From positions 77,691 through 141,690 of the forward strand of contig DGAQ01000073.1 in assembly GCA_002382445.1 (NCBI GenBank): a stretch of DNA of 64,000 nt, given 5' to 3'. A program made the position numbers and the translations under genes. This DNA is from Porticoccaceae bacterium UBA4026. Its GTDB lineage: Bacteria > Pseudomonadota > Gammaproteobacteria > Pseudomonadales > Porticoccaceae. The notes under the pieces were generated by a model that was not told the DNA's origin, ran no database searches, and saw only the letters and a list, made by a program, of their open reading frames with translations. Shown in pieces: positions 18,628 to 26,488 of the stretch. How positions within the stretch are numbered: position 1 is the stretch's first letter; each line of letters starts with the position of its first letter.

Positions 18628-18643
18628 TGGCACGTAATATGCA
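18628..18643 (+). promoter_or_regulatory. Sigma-54 promoter for the torF-like–glnK–amtB operon
   Basis: TGGCACGTAATATGCA matches the sigma-54 (RpoN) consensus TGGCACG-N4-TTGCA except for one base, with the required 10 bases between the GG and GC dinucleotides. The predicted start is near 18655, about 68 bases before the torF-like ATG. Downstream genes are a P-II protein and AmtB, the classical NtrC targets. Confidence 0.85.
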
Positions 18644-18722
18644 TTGCTAAAGATACCTGTAGAAAGGCGAAATATAAATTTTTTATTTTTTAATGACCAT
18701 AACTGTCTTGGGAGACGAGTAA

Positions 18723-19373
18723 ATGAAAGCAATGAAAACTGCAATATGTGCTGTAACAATGATGACTGCTGCTACTGGAATGACCGCTGAAGTATCAGGA
18801 AACGTCGCCATTGGATCGGATTATTTTTTCCGCGGATTTGATCAATCACTAGGTGAGGCGCTCTCTGGTGGATTTGATGTTGCCTTTGATAATGGATTTT
18901 ATGTTGGTACCTGGGGTTCTTCTGTTGATGATTTCACCTCTACTGGAGGTCTAGAACTTGATTACTACGCAGGTTACGGTGGTTCAATCTCTGAAAGCCT
19001 TAGCTACAACATTGGCTACATGATGTATGGCTACCCAAATGACAGTCAGTGGGATTTTGAAGAAGTGTACGGCAGTGTTTCTTTTTCTGATGTGACTGTT
19101 GGCTTCGCAACCTCTAGTGATTGGTACGGTAGTTCAGGTAACTATGACTATTTCTACGCCGATTATGGAATGGCCCTGAACGAAGTATTTAGTTTGGGCG
19201 TGCATTATGGAGCGACTCGTGCAGATGCGGGTGACTATGAAGATTATTCTCTGTCATTGAGCACAGAAGCAATAGGCCTTGGTTTTGATTTGAGCTGGAT
19301 CTCCACCTCTGAGTCAGGCGAAGATTACTATGCTGACAATGAATTTGTTCTGACTGTTTCGAAGGCGCTTTAA
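18723..19373 (+). CDS. TorF family putative porin (TIGR02001-like)
   Basis: A 216-residue predicted outer-membrane protein. An N-terminal signal peptide (about residues 1-22, ending near MTAE) is followed by alternating aromatic/small beta-strand segments rich in Gly, Tyr, Asp and Ser, such as FRGFDQSLGEALSGGFD. These match the TorF/TIGR02001 family. It is acidic with few Lys or Arg residues. It is the first gene behind the sigma-54 promoter and leads glnK and amtB, so I infer a role in uptake of ammonium or small nitrogen compounds across the outer membrane. Transport has not been shown for this family. A GGGAGACGAG ribosome site precedes the ATG. Confidence 0.78.
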   Translation: MKAMKTAICAVTMMTAATGMTAEVSGNVAIGSDYFFRGFDQSLGEALSGGFDVAFDNGFYVGTWGSSVDDFTSTGGLELDYYAGYGGSISESLSYNIGYMMYGYPNDSQWDFEEVYGSVSFSDVTVGFATSSDWYGSSGNYDYFYADYGMALNEVFSLGVHYGATRADAGDYEDYSLSLSTEAIGLGFDLSWISTSESGEDYYADNEFVLTVSKAL

Positions 19374-19385
19374 ATTTTAGAGAAC

Positions 19386-19423
19386 ATTAACCTGTTAATC
19401 ATTATGGGTGGCCCTGGCCACCC
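19386..19423 (+). other. Two consecutive hairpins between the torF-like gene and glnK
   Basis: ATTAAC-CT-GTTAAT at 19386-19399 is followed by GGGTGGC-CCTG-GCCACCC at 19406-19423, a seven-base GC-rich stem ending five bases before the GGAG ribosome site of glnK. No T-run follows, so it is not a simple terminator. A role in mRNA processing, partial attenuation or translation control is possible. Confidence 0.6.
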
Positions 19424-19437
19424 ATTTGGAGAAAAAA

Positions 19438-19776
19438 ATGAAACTGATAACCGCAATTGTTAAACCGTTCAAGCTGGACGAGGTGCGAGAGGCCTTGGCA
19501 GAACTTGGAGTTTCAGGTGTGACAGTTACCGAAGTTAAAGGGTTTGGCCGTCAAAAGGGTCACACCGAGCTATATCGTGGGGCTGAATACGTGGTTGATT
19601 TTTTGCCAAAAGTAAAAGTTGAAGTGGCGCTTACCGACGAAATGGTTGAAAGCGCTGTTGAGGCGATCACCAAATCTGCAGCAACCGGGAAAATTGGTGA
19701 TGGCAAAATCTTCATCAGCCATCTTGATGATGCAATTCGAATTCGCACCGGTGAAACCGGCGCTGAAGCTATATAA
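19438..19776 (+). CDS. glnK: P-II nitrogen regulatory protein, copy 1
   Basis: A 112-residue P-II signal protein. The T-loop with GRQKGHTELYRGAEY carries Y51, the uridylylation site, and the B- and C-loops (TGKIGDGKIF and RIRTGE) that bind ATP and 2-oxoglutarate are intact. The start is ATG 19438, after GGAG; an upstream in-frame reading from 19408 would begin inside the GC hairpin and is rejected. It lies 14 bases before amtB, the usual glnK–amtB pair in which GlnK blocks the AmtB channel when nitrogen is plentiful. The second copy lies at 21211, about 81% identical. Confidence 0.95.
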   Translation: MKLITAIVKPFKLDEVREALAELGVSGVTVTEVKGFGRQKGHTELYRGAEYVVDFLPKVKVEVALTDEMVESAVEAITKSAATGKIGDGKIFISHLDDAIRIRTGETGAEAI

Positions 19777-19790
19777 ACCTGGAGACCCCA

Positions 19791-21032
19791 ATGAACGATA
19801 TTATTGAAATTAAATACGCACTCGATACTTTTTACTTTTTGATGTCCGGTGTATTGGTAATGTGGATGGCTGCTGGCTTCACTATGCTTGAAGCTGGTTT
19901 GGTGCGTTCTAAAAACACCACTGAAATTCTGACTAAAAACGTGGCGTTGTATGCCATTGCCTGCTGTATGTATATGCTTATGGGTTACTCCATTATGTAC
20001 GGGGGAACTACAAACCTATTTATGCCTGATGGCTGGTTTGGGAACACCATCGCGAACGCCTCAACTGCTGATGTTTTGGTTAGTGATGGAGAGACTTATT
20101 ACGCGGGCGCTTCAGACTTCTTTTTTCAGGTAGTATTTGTGGCTACTGCTATGTCTATTGTTTCTGGTGCGGTTGCTGAGCGCATGAAGCTTTGGGCTTT
20201 CCTAGCATTCGCTGTTGTTATGACTGGCTTTATCTATCCAATTCAAGGCGTTTGGTCTTGGGGCGGCGGCTTCTTGTCAGAAACAGTCGGTTACTCAGAC
20301 TACGCTGGTTCCGGTATTGTGCATCTGTGTGGTGCCACCGCAGCATTGTCTGGTGTTTTATTCTTGGGCCCACGTAAGGGCAAGTTTTCTGCAGACGGAA
20401 AAGTTAATGCTATTCCTGGCGCCAATATGCCTTTAGCCGCTTTGGGTATGTTTGTGCTATGGATGGGATGGTTTGGTTTCAACGGCGGTTCTGAATTGGC
20501 CCTGTCTAGTGTTGAGTCATCTAATAACGTTGCTAGCGTGTTTGTTAACACTAACGCTGCCGCTGCTGGTGGCCTTCTGGCTGCACTGGTTCTGTCCCAA
20601 TTGCTTTATGGCAAGGCTGACCTGACTATGGCTGTTAACGGTGCACTGGCTGGTCTAGTAGCAATTACTGCTGACCCGCTTTCTGCAACTGGGGGTATGG
20701 CAACTCTTATTGGTGCCATTGGTGGCGTTATTGTTGTGTTGTCTGTTAGATTATTTGACAAGATTAAAATTGATGATCCTGTCGGTGCTATTTCGGTCCA
20801 CGGCGTCGTTGGTATCTGGGGTCTTCTGGCAGTAACTATTAACTCTGATGTCACTATTATGGCCCAGTTAACAGGGGCGGCAGTTATCTTCTCCTGGACT
20901 TTCGTTACTAGCAGCATCGTTTGGTACATTCTAAAGAAGGTTATGGGTATTCGAGTCTCAGAAGAAGACGAATTTACTGGGGTTGATATTGCCGAGTGTG
21001 GTTTGGAAGCTTATCCTGAGTTTGTTAATTAA
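19791..21032 (+). CDS. amtB: Ammonium transporter AmtB
   Basis: A 413-residue Amt/MEP/Rh channel with eleven predicted helices. The twin pore histidines are H178 in GIVHLCGA and H337 in ISVHGVVG. The family segments LVRSKNT, FNGGSELAL and GIWGLLAV are present. Unlike E. coli AmtB it has no obvious cleavable signal peptide and starts directly in the first helix (residues 10-30). A CTGGAG ribosome site precedes the ATG. It is flanked by two P-II genes; the upstream copy, transcribed with it, is the more likely gate. A clear terminator follows at 21056. Confidence 0.96.
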   Translation: MNDIIEIKYALDTFYFLMSGVLVMWMAAGFTMLEAGLVRSKNTTEILTKNVALYAIACCMYMLMGYSIMYGGTTNLFMPDGWFGNTIANASTADVLVSDGETYYAGASDFFFQVVFVATAMSIVSGAVAERMKLWAFLAFAVVMTGFIYPIQGVWSWGGGFLSETVGYSDYAGSGIVHLCGATAALSGVLFLGPRKGKFSADGKVNAIPGANMPLAALGMFVLWMGWFGFNGGSELALSSVESSNNVASVFVNTNAAAAGGLLAALVLSQLLYGKADLTMAVNGALAGLVAITADPLSATGGMATLIGAIGGVIVVLSVRLFDKIKIDDPVGAISVHGVVGIWGLLAVTINSDVTIMAQLTGAAVIFSWTFVTSSIVWYILKKVMGIRVSEEDEFTGVDIAECGLEAYPEFVN

Positions 21033-21055
21033 AAAAGGCTGACAATAGTTAATCA

Positions 21056-21085
21056 AAAACCGGGGCTATAAGCCTCGGTTTTTTT
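21056..21085 (+). terminator. Rho-independent terminator after amtB
   Basis: AACCGGGGCT-ATA-AGCCTCGGTT forms a ten-base stem with one G-T pair and a three-base loop, followed by five further T. It lies 25 bases after the amtB stop and separates the operon from the second P-II gene. Confidence 0.9.
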
Positions 21086-21091
21086 GTGTCA

Positions 21092-21112
21092 ATGAAAAAT
21101 GAAAAATGAAAA
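21092..21112 (+). repeat. Three tandem copies of a 7-base unit
   Basis: ATGAAAA is repeated three times without interruption just after the amtB terminator, upstream of the second P-II gene. It could be a replication-slippage tract or an A-rich upstream promoter element. Confidence 0.7.
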
Positions 21113-21210
21113 ATTAGAAATACTCACCTTTTTCGTCATGCATGGATGCAATTTTAGTAAGAAACAGGTATCTTTGCCATTGATAACAACATGTATGGAA
21201 ATAGGACATT

Positions 21211-21549
21211 ATGAAACTAATTACTGCAGTGATTAAACCATTTAAACTGGACGATGTTCGTGAGGCGCTTGCCGATATTGGTGTGCAGGGCATTACTGTG
21301 ACTGAAGTGAAAGGCTTTGGCCGCCAAAAAGGGCACACTGAGCTCTACCGTGGCGCAGAGTATGTTGTGGACTTCTTGCCAAAGATTAAGTTGGAGATCG
21401 CGGTTTCAAGTGAGATGGTTGATAGCGTGGTTGAGGCTGTCACAAAATCAGCAGCGACGGGTAAAATTGGCGATGGAAAGATATTTATTTCCTCGTTGGA
21501 TGAGGTTGTTCGTATTCGTACCGGTGAAACTGGTGTAGAAGCTATCTAG
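21211..21549 (+). CDS. P-II nitrogen regulatory protein, copy 2
   Basis: A second 112-residue P-II protein with the same T-loop including Y51 and intact nucleotide-binding loops. Counting by eye it differs from the copy at 19438 at 21 positions, nearly all conservative (I/V, E/D) and mostly outside the T-loop. It could be the housekeeping GlnB-like copy regulating GlnE and NtrB, or a paralogue of GlnK. No sigma-54 site is seen in its own upstream region, and a terminator separates it from amtB, so it is probably expressed independently. The dsbC-like gene follows after 32 bases. Confidence 0.92.
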   Translation: MKLITAVIKPFKLDDVREALADIGVQGITVTEVKGFGRQKGHTELYRGAEYVVDFLPKIKLEIAVSSEMVDSVVEAVTKSAATGKIGDGKIFISSLDEVVRIRTGETGVEAI

Positions 21550-21581
21550 GTTCTTTTTTAGGTGTTATTGCAGGTTATATA

Positions 21582-22370
21582 GTGAAAAGTAAACAATTTA
21601 AGGTTGTATCCCTACCCAGGCTATTAGTTTTACTGTTATCAATGGTTGTGACTTTGAGTTCCTACGCTGCCACCAGTGTGGGCGACAAGTCGATTGCCAC
21701 TACTATTATTGACAAGCTTAGTTCCGGACGTTCTGATTTAGAATATGACGTTCTCGGCAAGGCGCCCGTTGTTGGGTTTTATGAGGTCCAGGTAAGAGGC
21801 GGACCTGTCCTTTACGTATCAGCTGACGGTAATTTTTTCTTTGACGGGAATCTATACCAGGTCAAGAATGGACAATTTGCGGATGTCCGTAATTTACGTT
21901 TGGATGTGGATCGTCGACAAACTTTCGCAACGATGTCTACTGATAGCATGATTGTCTTCAGACCTGAGGGTAGCACCAAAGCTATTATAAACGTGTTTAC
22001 CGATGTTGATTGTGGATATTGTAGAAAGTTGCACAAAGAGGTTCCCCAGCTTAATGCCATGGGTATCGAAGTAAGATACCTTGCGTACCCACGTAGTGGT
22101 ATTCCTTCCCTGTCCTATGACAAGATAGCGACGGTTTGGTGCTCAGATGATAGGAATGATAGTCTTACGCGCTCAAAGAACGGCAACGATGACGTCATCT
22201 CAGTCTGTAATAATAATCCGGTGGCAGAGCACTTTGCCCTCGGCGGAAAACTGGGTGTCACTGGCACACCGGCAATAGTCTTGATGGATGGTACAATGCT
22301 GCCCGGTTATAGAACTGCGGCTGACTTTGCCAAGCTGCTTGGCCTTAAGTCTGAGACTGAGGGAAGTTAG
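21582..22370 (+). CDS. dsbC: Thiol:disulfide interchange protein, DsbC type
   Basis: A 262-residue periplasmic disulfide isomerase. The signal peptide spans about residues 1-29. An N-terminal dimerisation domain is followed by a thioredoxin-like domain with active-site CGYC at residues 144-147 and the cis-Pro loop GTPA near residue 226. Two more cysteines (VWCSDD, SVCNNN) match the structural disulfide of DsbC. The start is GTG 21582. It precedes hom–thrC, the same order as in pseudomonads, but here a terminator lies between. It corrects wrong disulfides in exported proteins. Confidence 0.9.
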   Translation: MKSKQFKVVSLPRLLVLLLSMVVTLSSYAATSVGDKSIATTIIDKLSSGRSDLEYDVLGKAPVVGFYEVQVRGGPVLYVSADGNFFFDGNLYQVKNGQFADVRNLRLDVDRRQTFATMSTDSMIVFRPEGSTKAIINVFTDVDCGYCRKLHKEVPQLNAMGIEVRYLAYPRSGIPSLSYDKIATVWCSDDRNDSLTRSKNGNDDVISVCNNNPVAEHFALGGKLGVTGTPAIVLMDGTMLPGYRTAADFAKLLGLKSETEGS

Positions 22371-22414
22371 TTAAAACTCTTCCAATAATACTGAATAATT
22401 TCGTCAATAGTATA

Positions 22415-22445
22415 AAATCATCAACCGTGAAAAAGGTGATTTTTT
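22415..22445 (+). terminator. Rho-independent terminator between dsbC and hom
   Basis: AAATCATC pairs with GGTGATTT (one G-T pair) around a 12-base loop, and the right arm runs into six T at 22440-22445. It lies 38 bases before the hom start, so it could also act as an attenuator for hom–thrC, but no leader peptide is visible. Confidence 0.7.
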
Positions 22446-22482
22446 CGCGTGTTTGATTTAGTCAATATTCTGAGGGGTTAAG

Positions 22483-23793
22483 GTGAGAGTCGTAAATATA
22501 GGTTTGTGTGGTTTAGGCACCGTCGGATCGGGTGTGTTTAATGTGCTAGCCCGAAATTCGAGTCATATTAATGCCCGTGCAAACTGTCAAATTAGGGTGG
22601 CCCAAGTCGGATGTCGTCGCGATAATTCCAGCTGTGATCTGACGGGGGTGGATGTCACTCGAGATATTTTTGATGTTACCAACAATCCTGACATTGATGT
22701 AGTGGTCGAGCTAATTGGAGGCACTACCGTCGCTTTTGACCTCGTTATGACGGCGCTCAAGAATGGCAAACACGTTATCACAGCCAACAAAGCTCTAATT
22801 GCTGAACATGGAATGGCTATTTTTTCTGAAGCGCAATCTCGGGGTCTAATGGTTGCATATGAAGCAGCAGTCGCTGGTGGAATTCCCATCGTGAAGGCTT
22901 TACGTGAAGGCCTGTCTGCAAATCGTATTACTTGGTTGGCCGGTGTCATCAACGGGACTACTAACTTCATTCTGTCGGAAATGGATAGCAAGGGCCGAGA
23001 ATTTTCTGACGTATTATCTGAAGCCCAAGAGAAAGGTTATGCAGAGGCTGACCCCACTTTTGACGTCGAGGGTATCGACGCAGCCCACAAGCTTGTAATT
23101 TTGGCGTCAATTGCGTTTGGTATTCCGTTGTCTTTGGATGGCATTTTCACCGAGGGTATTACTCGGTTAGAGCCTCAGGATATCGCCTATGCGAGGGAGT
23201 TGGGTTACTCGATTAAACATTTAGGTATGGCTCGTCAGACAGAGGCTGGCGTCGAACTCCGAGTGCACCCCACACTAGTGCCAGAGAAATCTCTGATCGC
23301 AGGTGTAAACGGCGTATCAAATGCGGTGATGGTAAATGCTGATGCGGTAGGTACAACACTATTTTACGGGCCTGGAGCTGGTGCAGAGCCGACAGCCTCT
23401 TCTGTAATAGCTGATGTCGTTGATGTAGCACGACAGATGAATTCCAATTCTGATTCTTGGGTTCCTGCTCTTGGTCGAAGCTCCAGTCAGCTTAAAGAAC
23501 AAACGTTATTGAATATTCAGGATGTCGAAACAGGTTTCTATATACGATTCTCGGCATTGGACCAGCCAGGCGTGCTATCCAATGTCACCAAAATAATGGG
23601 AGATGCAGGGATTAGCATTGAGGCTATTATTCAGCGCGAGCAGCCTGCTGGAGAACGTTACGTCAATGTCATTATTCTGACCAACGTGACTAAGGAAAAA
23701 TATTTAGACGAGGCCGTTGAGCGCATCGAACTGCTAGAAACGGTTCGAGGGCAGGTCAATTTCATTCGTGTTGAATATTTGGACCAGCTCTAA
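22483..23793 (+). CDS. hom: Homoserine dehydrogenase
   Basis: Reduces aspartate semialdehyde to homoserine in the threonine/methionine branch. It is a monofunctional enzyme of 436 residues. The N-terminal NAD(P) motif is GLCGLGTVGSG, the catalytic region includes KALIAEHG and GVINGTTNFIL, and a C-terminal ACT domain (about residues 350-430) suggests threonine feedback. The start is GTG 22483 with a GAGGGG ribosome site. thrC follows by 56 bases, forming the threonine pair. No aspartokinase domain is fused. Confidence 0.96.
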   Translation: MRVVNIGLCGLGTVGSGVFNVLARNSSHINARANCQIRVAQVGCRRDNSSCDLTGVDVTRDIFDVTNNPDIDVVVELIGGTTVAFDLVMTALKNGKHVITANKALIAEHGMAIFSEAQSRGLMVAYEAAVAGGIPIVKALREGLSANRITWLAGVINGTTNFILSEMDSKGREFSDVLSEAQEKGYAEADPTFDVEGIDAAHKLVILASIAFGIPLSLDGIFTEGITRLEPQDIAYARELGYSIKHLGMARQTEAGVELRVHPTLVPEKSLIAGVNGVSNAVMVNADAVGTTLFYGPGAGAEPTASSVIADVVDVARQMNSNSDSWVPALGRSSSQLKEQTLLNIQDVETGFYIRFSALDQPGVLSNVTKIMGDAGISIEAIIQREQPAGERYVNVIILTNVTKEKYLDEAVERIELLETVRGQVNFIRVEYLDQL

Positions 23794-23849
23794 CAACCGA
23801 TCAAGAATTAAAATCAATAGCTGCTAATCGCAACCAGGATCACAGTTCA

Positions 23850-25247
23850 ATGAAATACATCAGTACCCGTGGTGGTGTAGCACCAAAGAGTTTTGAAGAG
23901 GTCATATTAACTGGGTTAGCGCCTGACGGCGGGCTATTTGTACCTGACCAACTTCCGCAGTTTAGTCATAGTGAAATTAGCTCTTGGAAGAATCTTAGTT
24001 ATCAAGAACTGGCTCTGCAGGTCATGAGCCCTTTTGTTGATGACGAGATTCCTCAATCTGATCTGAAGCAACTTATTGAAAAATCCTATTCCACCTTTAG
24101 GCATAGTGAAATTGCACCTTTAGTGAAGACCGGTGAAAACGAATGGATTCTCGAACTTTTTCATGGGCCAACATTGGCGTTTAAAGATTTTGCACTACAG
24201 TTTTTGGGCAACCTACTTGACTACACTCTAGAGAAGCGACAGCAAAAAGTGGTTATTATGGGAGCCACTTCGGGAGATACTGGCTCTGCTGCGATAGAGG
24301 GCTGTCGCCGTTGTAACAACATCGATATTTTCATTCTCCACCCTTATCAACGAGTATCGGATGTTCAGCGACGTCAAATGACCACCGTTCAGGCCGATAA
24401 TATTCACAATATCGCCCTGCATGGAAATTTTGACGATTGCCAAAATATGGTGAAAGCGAGCTTCGCTGATCAATCATTTTTGCCCGATGGCCGTCAGCTT
24501 GTGGCGGTTAATTCTATTAATTGGGCGCGAATTATGGCCCAAATTGTTTATTATTTTTGGGCGTCACTGCGGCTGGGAGGTCCGGATCAAGCGATATCGT
24601 TTTCGGTGCCAACAGGTAATTTTGGTGATATTTTTGCGGGTTATCTAGCCTTTAAAATGGGCTTGCCAATCAAGCAGTTAGTGATAGCCACTAACCAAAA
24701 CGACATTTTACATCGCTGTATTAGCAAAAATGACCATACTACACGTGCACTTGAAAAAACCTTGGCCCCAAGCATGGATATTATGATTTCAAGTAATTTC
24801 GAGCGATTATTATTTGATCTCTACGATAAGGACGGCAAAGCTATAGCGGATTTGATGACAGATGCAAAGGCTGGTCATATGCGCCTCAGTGAAACAGTAC
24901 TAACCAAAGCACGCCAACTCTTTTCTAGTTATCGTTGCGATGACAAAGGAATGGTTGACTTGATTCGCGATACTTACCGAGATCATGATTACCTTCTTGA
25001 CCCACATACAGCTATAGGCTTGGCCGCCGCAAGAGAGTGCCGCGCGGATCTTCAAACGCCTATGGTGACTCTGGCAACAGCCCATCCCGCTAAGTTTCCT
25101 GATGCTGTAAAGCAGGCCGGCTATCCTAGTGATCCCGAATTGCCCCCTCATATGGCAAATCTATTCGAACGGGAAGAGCGGTTTACGATATTGGACAACG
25201 ACCAATCTACTGTACAGAGTTTTATATCTGATAATATTACTGCGTAG
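23850..25247 (+). CDS. thrC: Threonine synthase
   Basis: A fold-type II PLP enzyme of 465 residues that converts phosphohomoserine to threonine. The N-terminus MKYISTRGG and the PLP lysine K112 in FKDFALQFLGN are diagnostic, as are GATSGDTGSAAIEG and SVPTGNFGDIFAG. It belongs to the long E. coli/yeast type. It follows hom in the same direction. A kinase gene (thrB) is not seen in the window. Confidence 0.96.
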   Translation: MKYISTRGGVAPKSFEEVILTGLAPDGGLFVPDQLPQFSHSEISSWKNLSYQELALQVMSPFVDDEIPQSDLKQLIEKSYSTFRHSEIAPLVKTGENEWILELFHGPTLAFKDFALQFLGNLLDYTLEKRQQKVVIMGATSGDTGSAAIEGCRRCNNIDIFILHPYQRVSDVQRRQMTTVQADNIHNIALHGNFDDCQNMVKASFADQSFLPDGRQLVAVNSINWARIMAQIVYYFWASLRLGGPDQAISFSVPTGNFGDIFAGYLAFKMGLPIKQLVIATNQNDILHRCISKNDHTTRALEKTLAPSMDIMISSNFERLLFDLYDKDGKAIADLMTDAKAGHMRLSETVLTKARQLFSSYRCDDKGMVDLIRDTYRDHDYLLDPHTAIGLAAARECRADLQTPMVTLATAHPAKFPDAVKQAGYPSDPELPPHMANLFEREERFTILDNDQSTVQSFISDNITA

Positions 25248-25309
25248 AAACCGTAATGATAGGGAATACGTAAGAATAGCAGACCAGTGGAAACTATCGA
25301 GACGCCTTT

Positions 25310-25495
25310 ATGAGTGACGAAAATAAATTATCTAAAGAAGATCAAGAGCGAGTTAATAAATACCTGAATAGCGGGTTCAATACGATTGAACGTAAACCTT
25401 TTAATGGGTGGCGACTACTCGGTACAATTTGGATTGTCGTGGCGGCTTTGGGTTGGGTTAGTTGGTATATTGGTAAAGACGCCGGATACCTGTAG
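25310..25495 (+). CDS. DUF3094 family small membrane protein
   Basis: A 61-residue protein: a charged N-terminal half (KLSKEDQERVNKYLNSGFN) and one membrane helix at about residues 36-55 (LLGTIWIVVAALGWVSWYIG). This matches DUF3094, a small family of unknown function. It lies 62 bases after thrC with its own weak ribosome site. Probably an inner-membrane single-pass protein. Confidence 0.8.
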   Translation: MSDENKLSKEDQERVNKYLNSGFNTIERKPFNGWRLLGTIWIVVAALGWVSWYIGKDAGYL

Positions 25496-25533
25496 ATTTT
25501 GATGTTGTAAGCTTACTTTTTGGGAGATTCTTA

Positions 25534-26487
25534 ATGTATGCCGAACCAATGCCAACGGCCACTATGATCAGTACCAATGGCGTTGAGCTAGAGGTTTTCC
25601 AAGCCGGACAGGGCGGTATTCCAATTGTGTTGTGTCATGGTTGGCCAGAGTTGGCATACAGTTGGCGCTATCAAATTCCTGCCTTAGTCAGAGCTGGTTA
25701 CCACTGTATTGTGCCTAATCAGAGAGGCTACGGCCGTTCCAGTAGGCCCACTGCAGTAAATACCTATGATATCCATCATTTAACTGACGACCAAAATGGG
25801 CTTCTAGATGCTTTGGGTATCGACAAGGCTATCTATGTTGGACATGACTGGGGTGCCATTATGTTATGGCAGCATGCGTTGCTAAATCCTGATCGTGTGA
25901 TTGGTTTGGCCAATATGTCAGTACCTTTTAAGGCGCGCGAGCCTTCAGAGCCCGTGGCTTTTTGGGAGAAGGTGCTGGGCGAAGATTTTTATCTGGTCCA
26001 TTTTAATCGCTATCCCGAGGTGGCGGCACGTTCATTTGAAACCAACCCGAAAAGGGTTTTAACCAATCTCTATCGAACTAAGCATTGGTTAGATGATGGA
26101 TTACCTCAACCTGATGGCTACTCGATTGTTCGGTCTGCAGAAATTGACAATCAGCGCGGGGAGTTAATGCTTAGCGAAGAAGACTTAATGGTCTTCGTGG
26201 AAGCTTTTAAGCATAGTGGATTTGTCGCGCCATGTAATTGGTATAGAAATTTTACACGTAATTGGGAAACTATGGGGCATGTTAAGCAGGTTATAGAGCT
26301 ACCATGTCTTATGATCTATGGTGAGCATGACATGGTGCCAAAAGTTGATATGACCGATACCGTGCTAGATTTAGAGGTTAAAACCTTGAAATGTGGCCAT
26401 TGGATTCAGCAAGAGGAGCCAGAGCAAACTAATCAAATTCTGCTGGATTGGCTACAGCGCAAAACGCATCCACTTTTGAGTTTGTAA
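25534..26487 (+). CDS. Alpha/beta hydrolase, epoxide hydrolase-like
   Basis: A 317-residue alpha/beta hydrolase. The oxyanion motif HGWPE, the RGYGRS segment and the nucleophile D105 in GHDWGA are the signature of soluble epoxide hydrolases. A cap domain follows, and the C-terminal GHWIQQEEP supplies the catalytic His. An Asp nucleophile also fits haloalkane or fluoroacetate dehalogenases, but HGWPE favours epoxide hydrolase. recJ starts two bases after its stop, so they are probably cotranscribed. Substrate unknown. Confidence 0.85.
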   Translation: MYAEPMPTATMISTNGVELEVFQAGQGGIPIVLCHGWPELAYSWRYQIPALVRAGYHCIVPNQRGYGRSSRPTAVNTYDIHHLTDDQNGLLDALGIDKAIYVGHDWGAIMLWQHALLNPDRVIGLANMSVPFKAREPSEPVAFWEKVLGEDFYLVHFNRYPEVAARSFETNPKRVLTNLYRTKHWLDDGLPQPDGYSIVRSAEIDNQRGELMLSEEDLMVFVEAFKHSGFVAPCNWYRNFTRNWETMGHVKQVIELPCLMIYGEHDMVPKVDMTDTVLDLEVKTLKCGHWIQQEEPEQTNQILLDWLQRKTHPLLSL

Positions 26488-26488
26488 A

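Noticed and set aside
22415..22483. Threonine attenuator in front of hom
   Set aside because: A terminator is present, but no leader peptide rich in Thr/Ile codons and no alternative antiterminator is visible; it fits better as the dsbC terminator.
22587..22991. A 134-codon minus-strand frame inside hom
   Set aside because: Shadow of the NAD-binding and catalytic region; no independent support.
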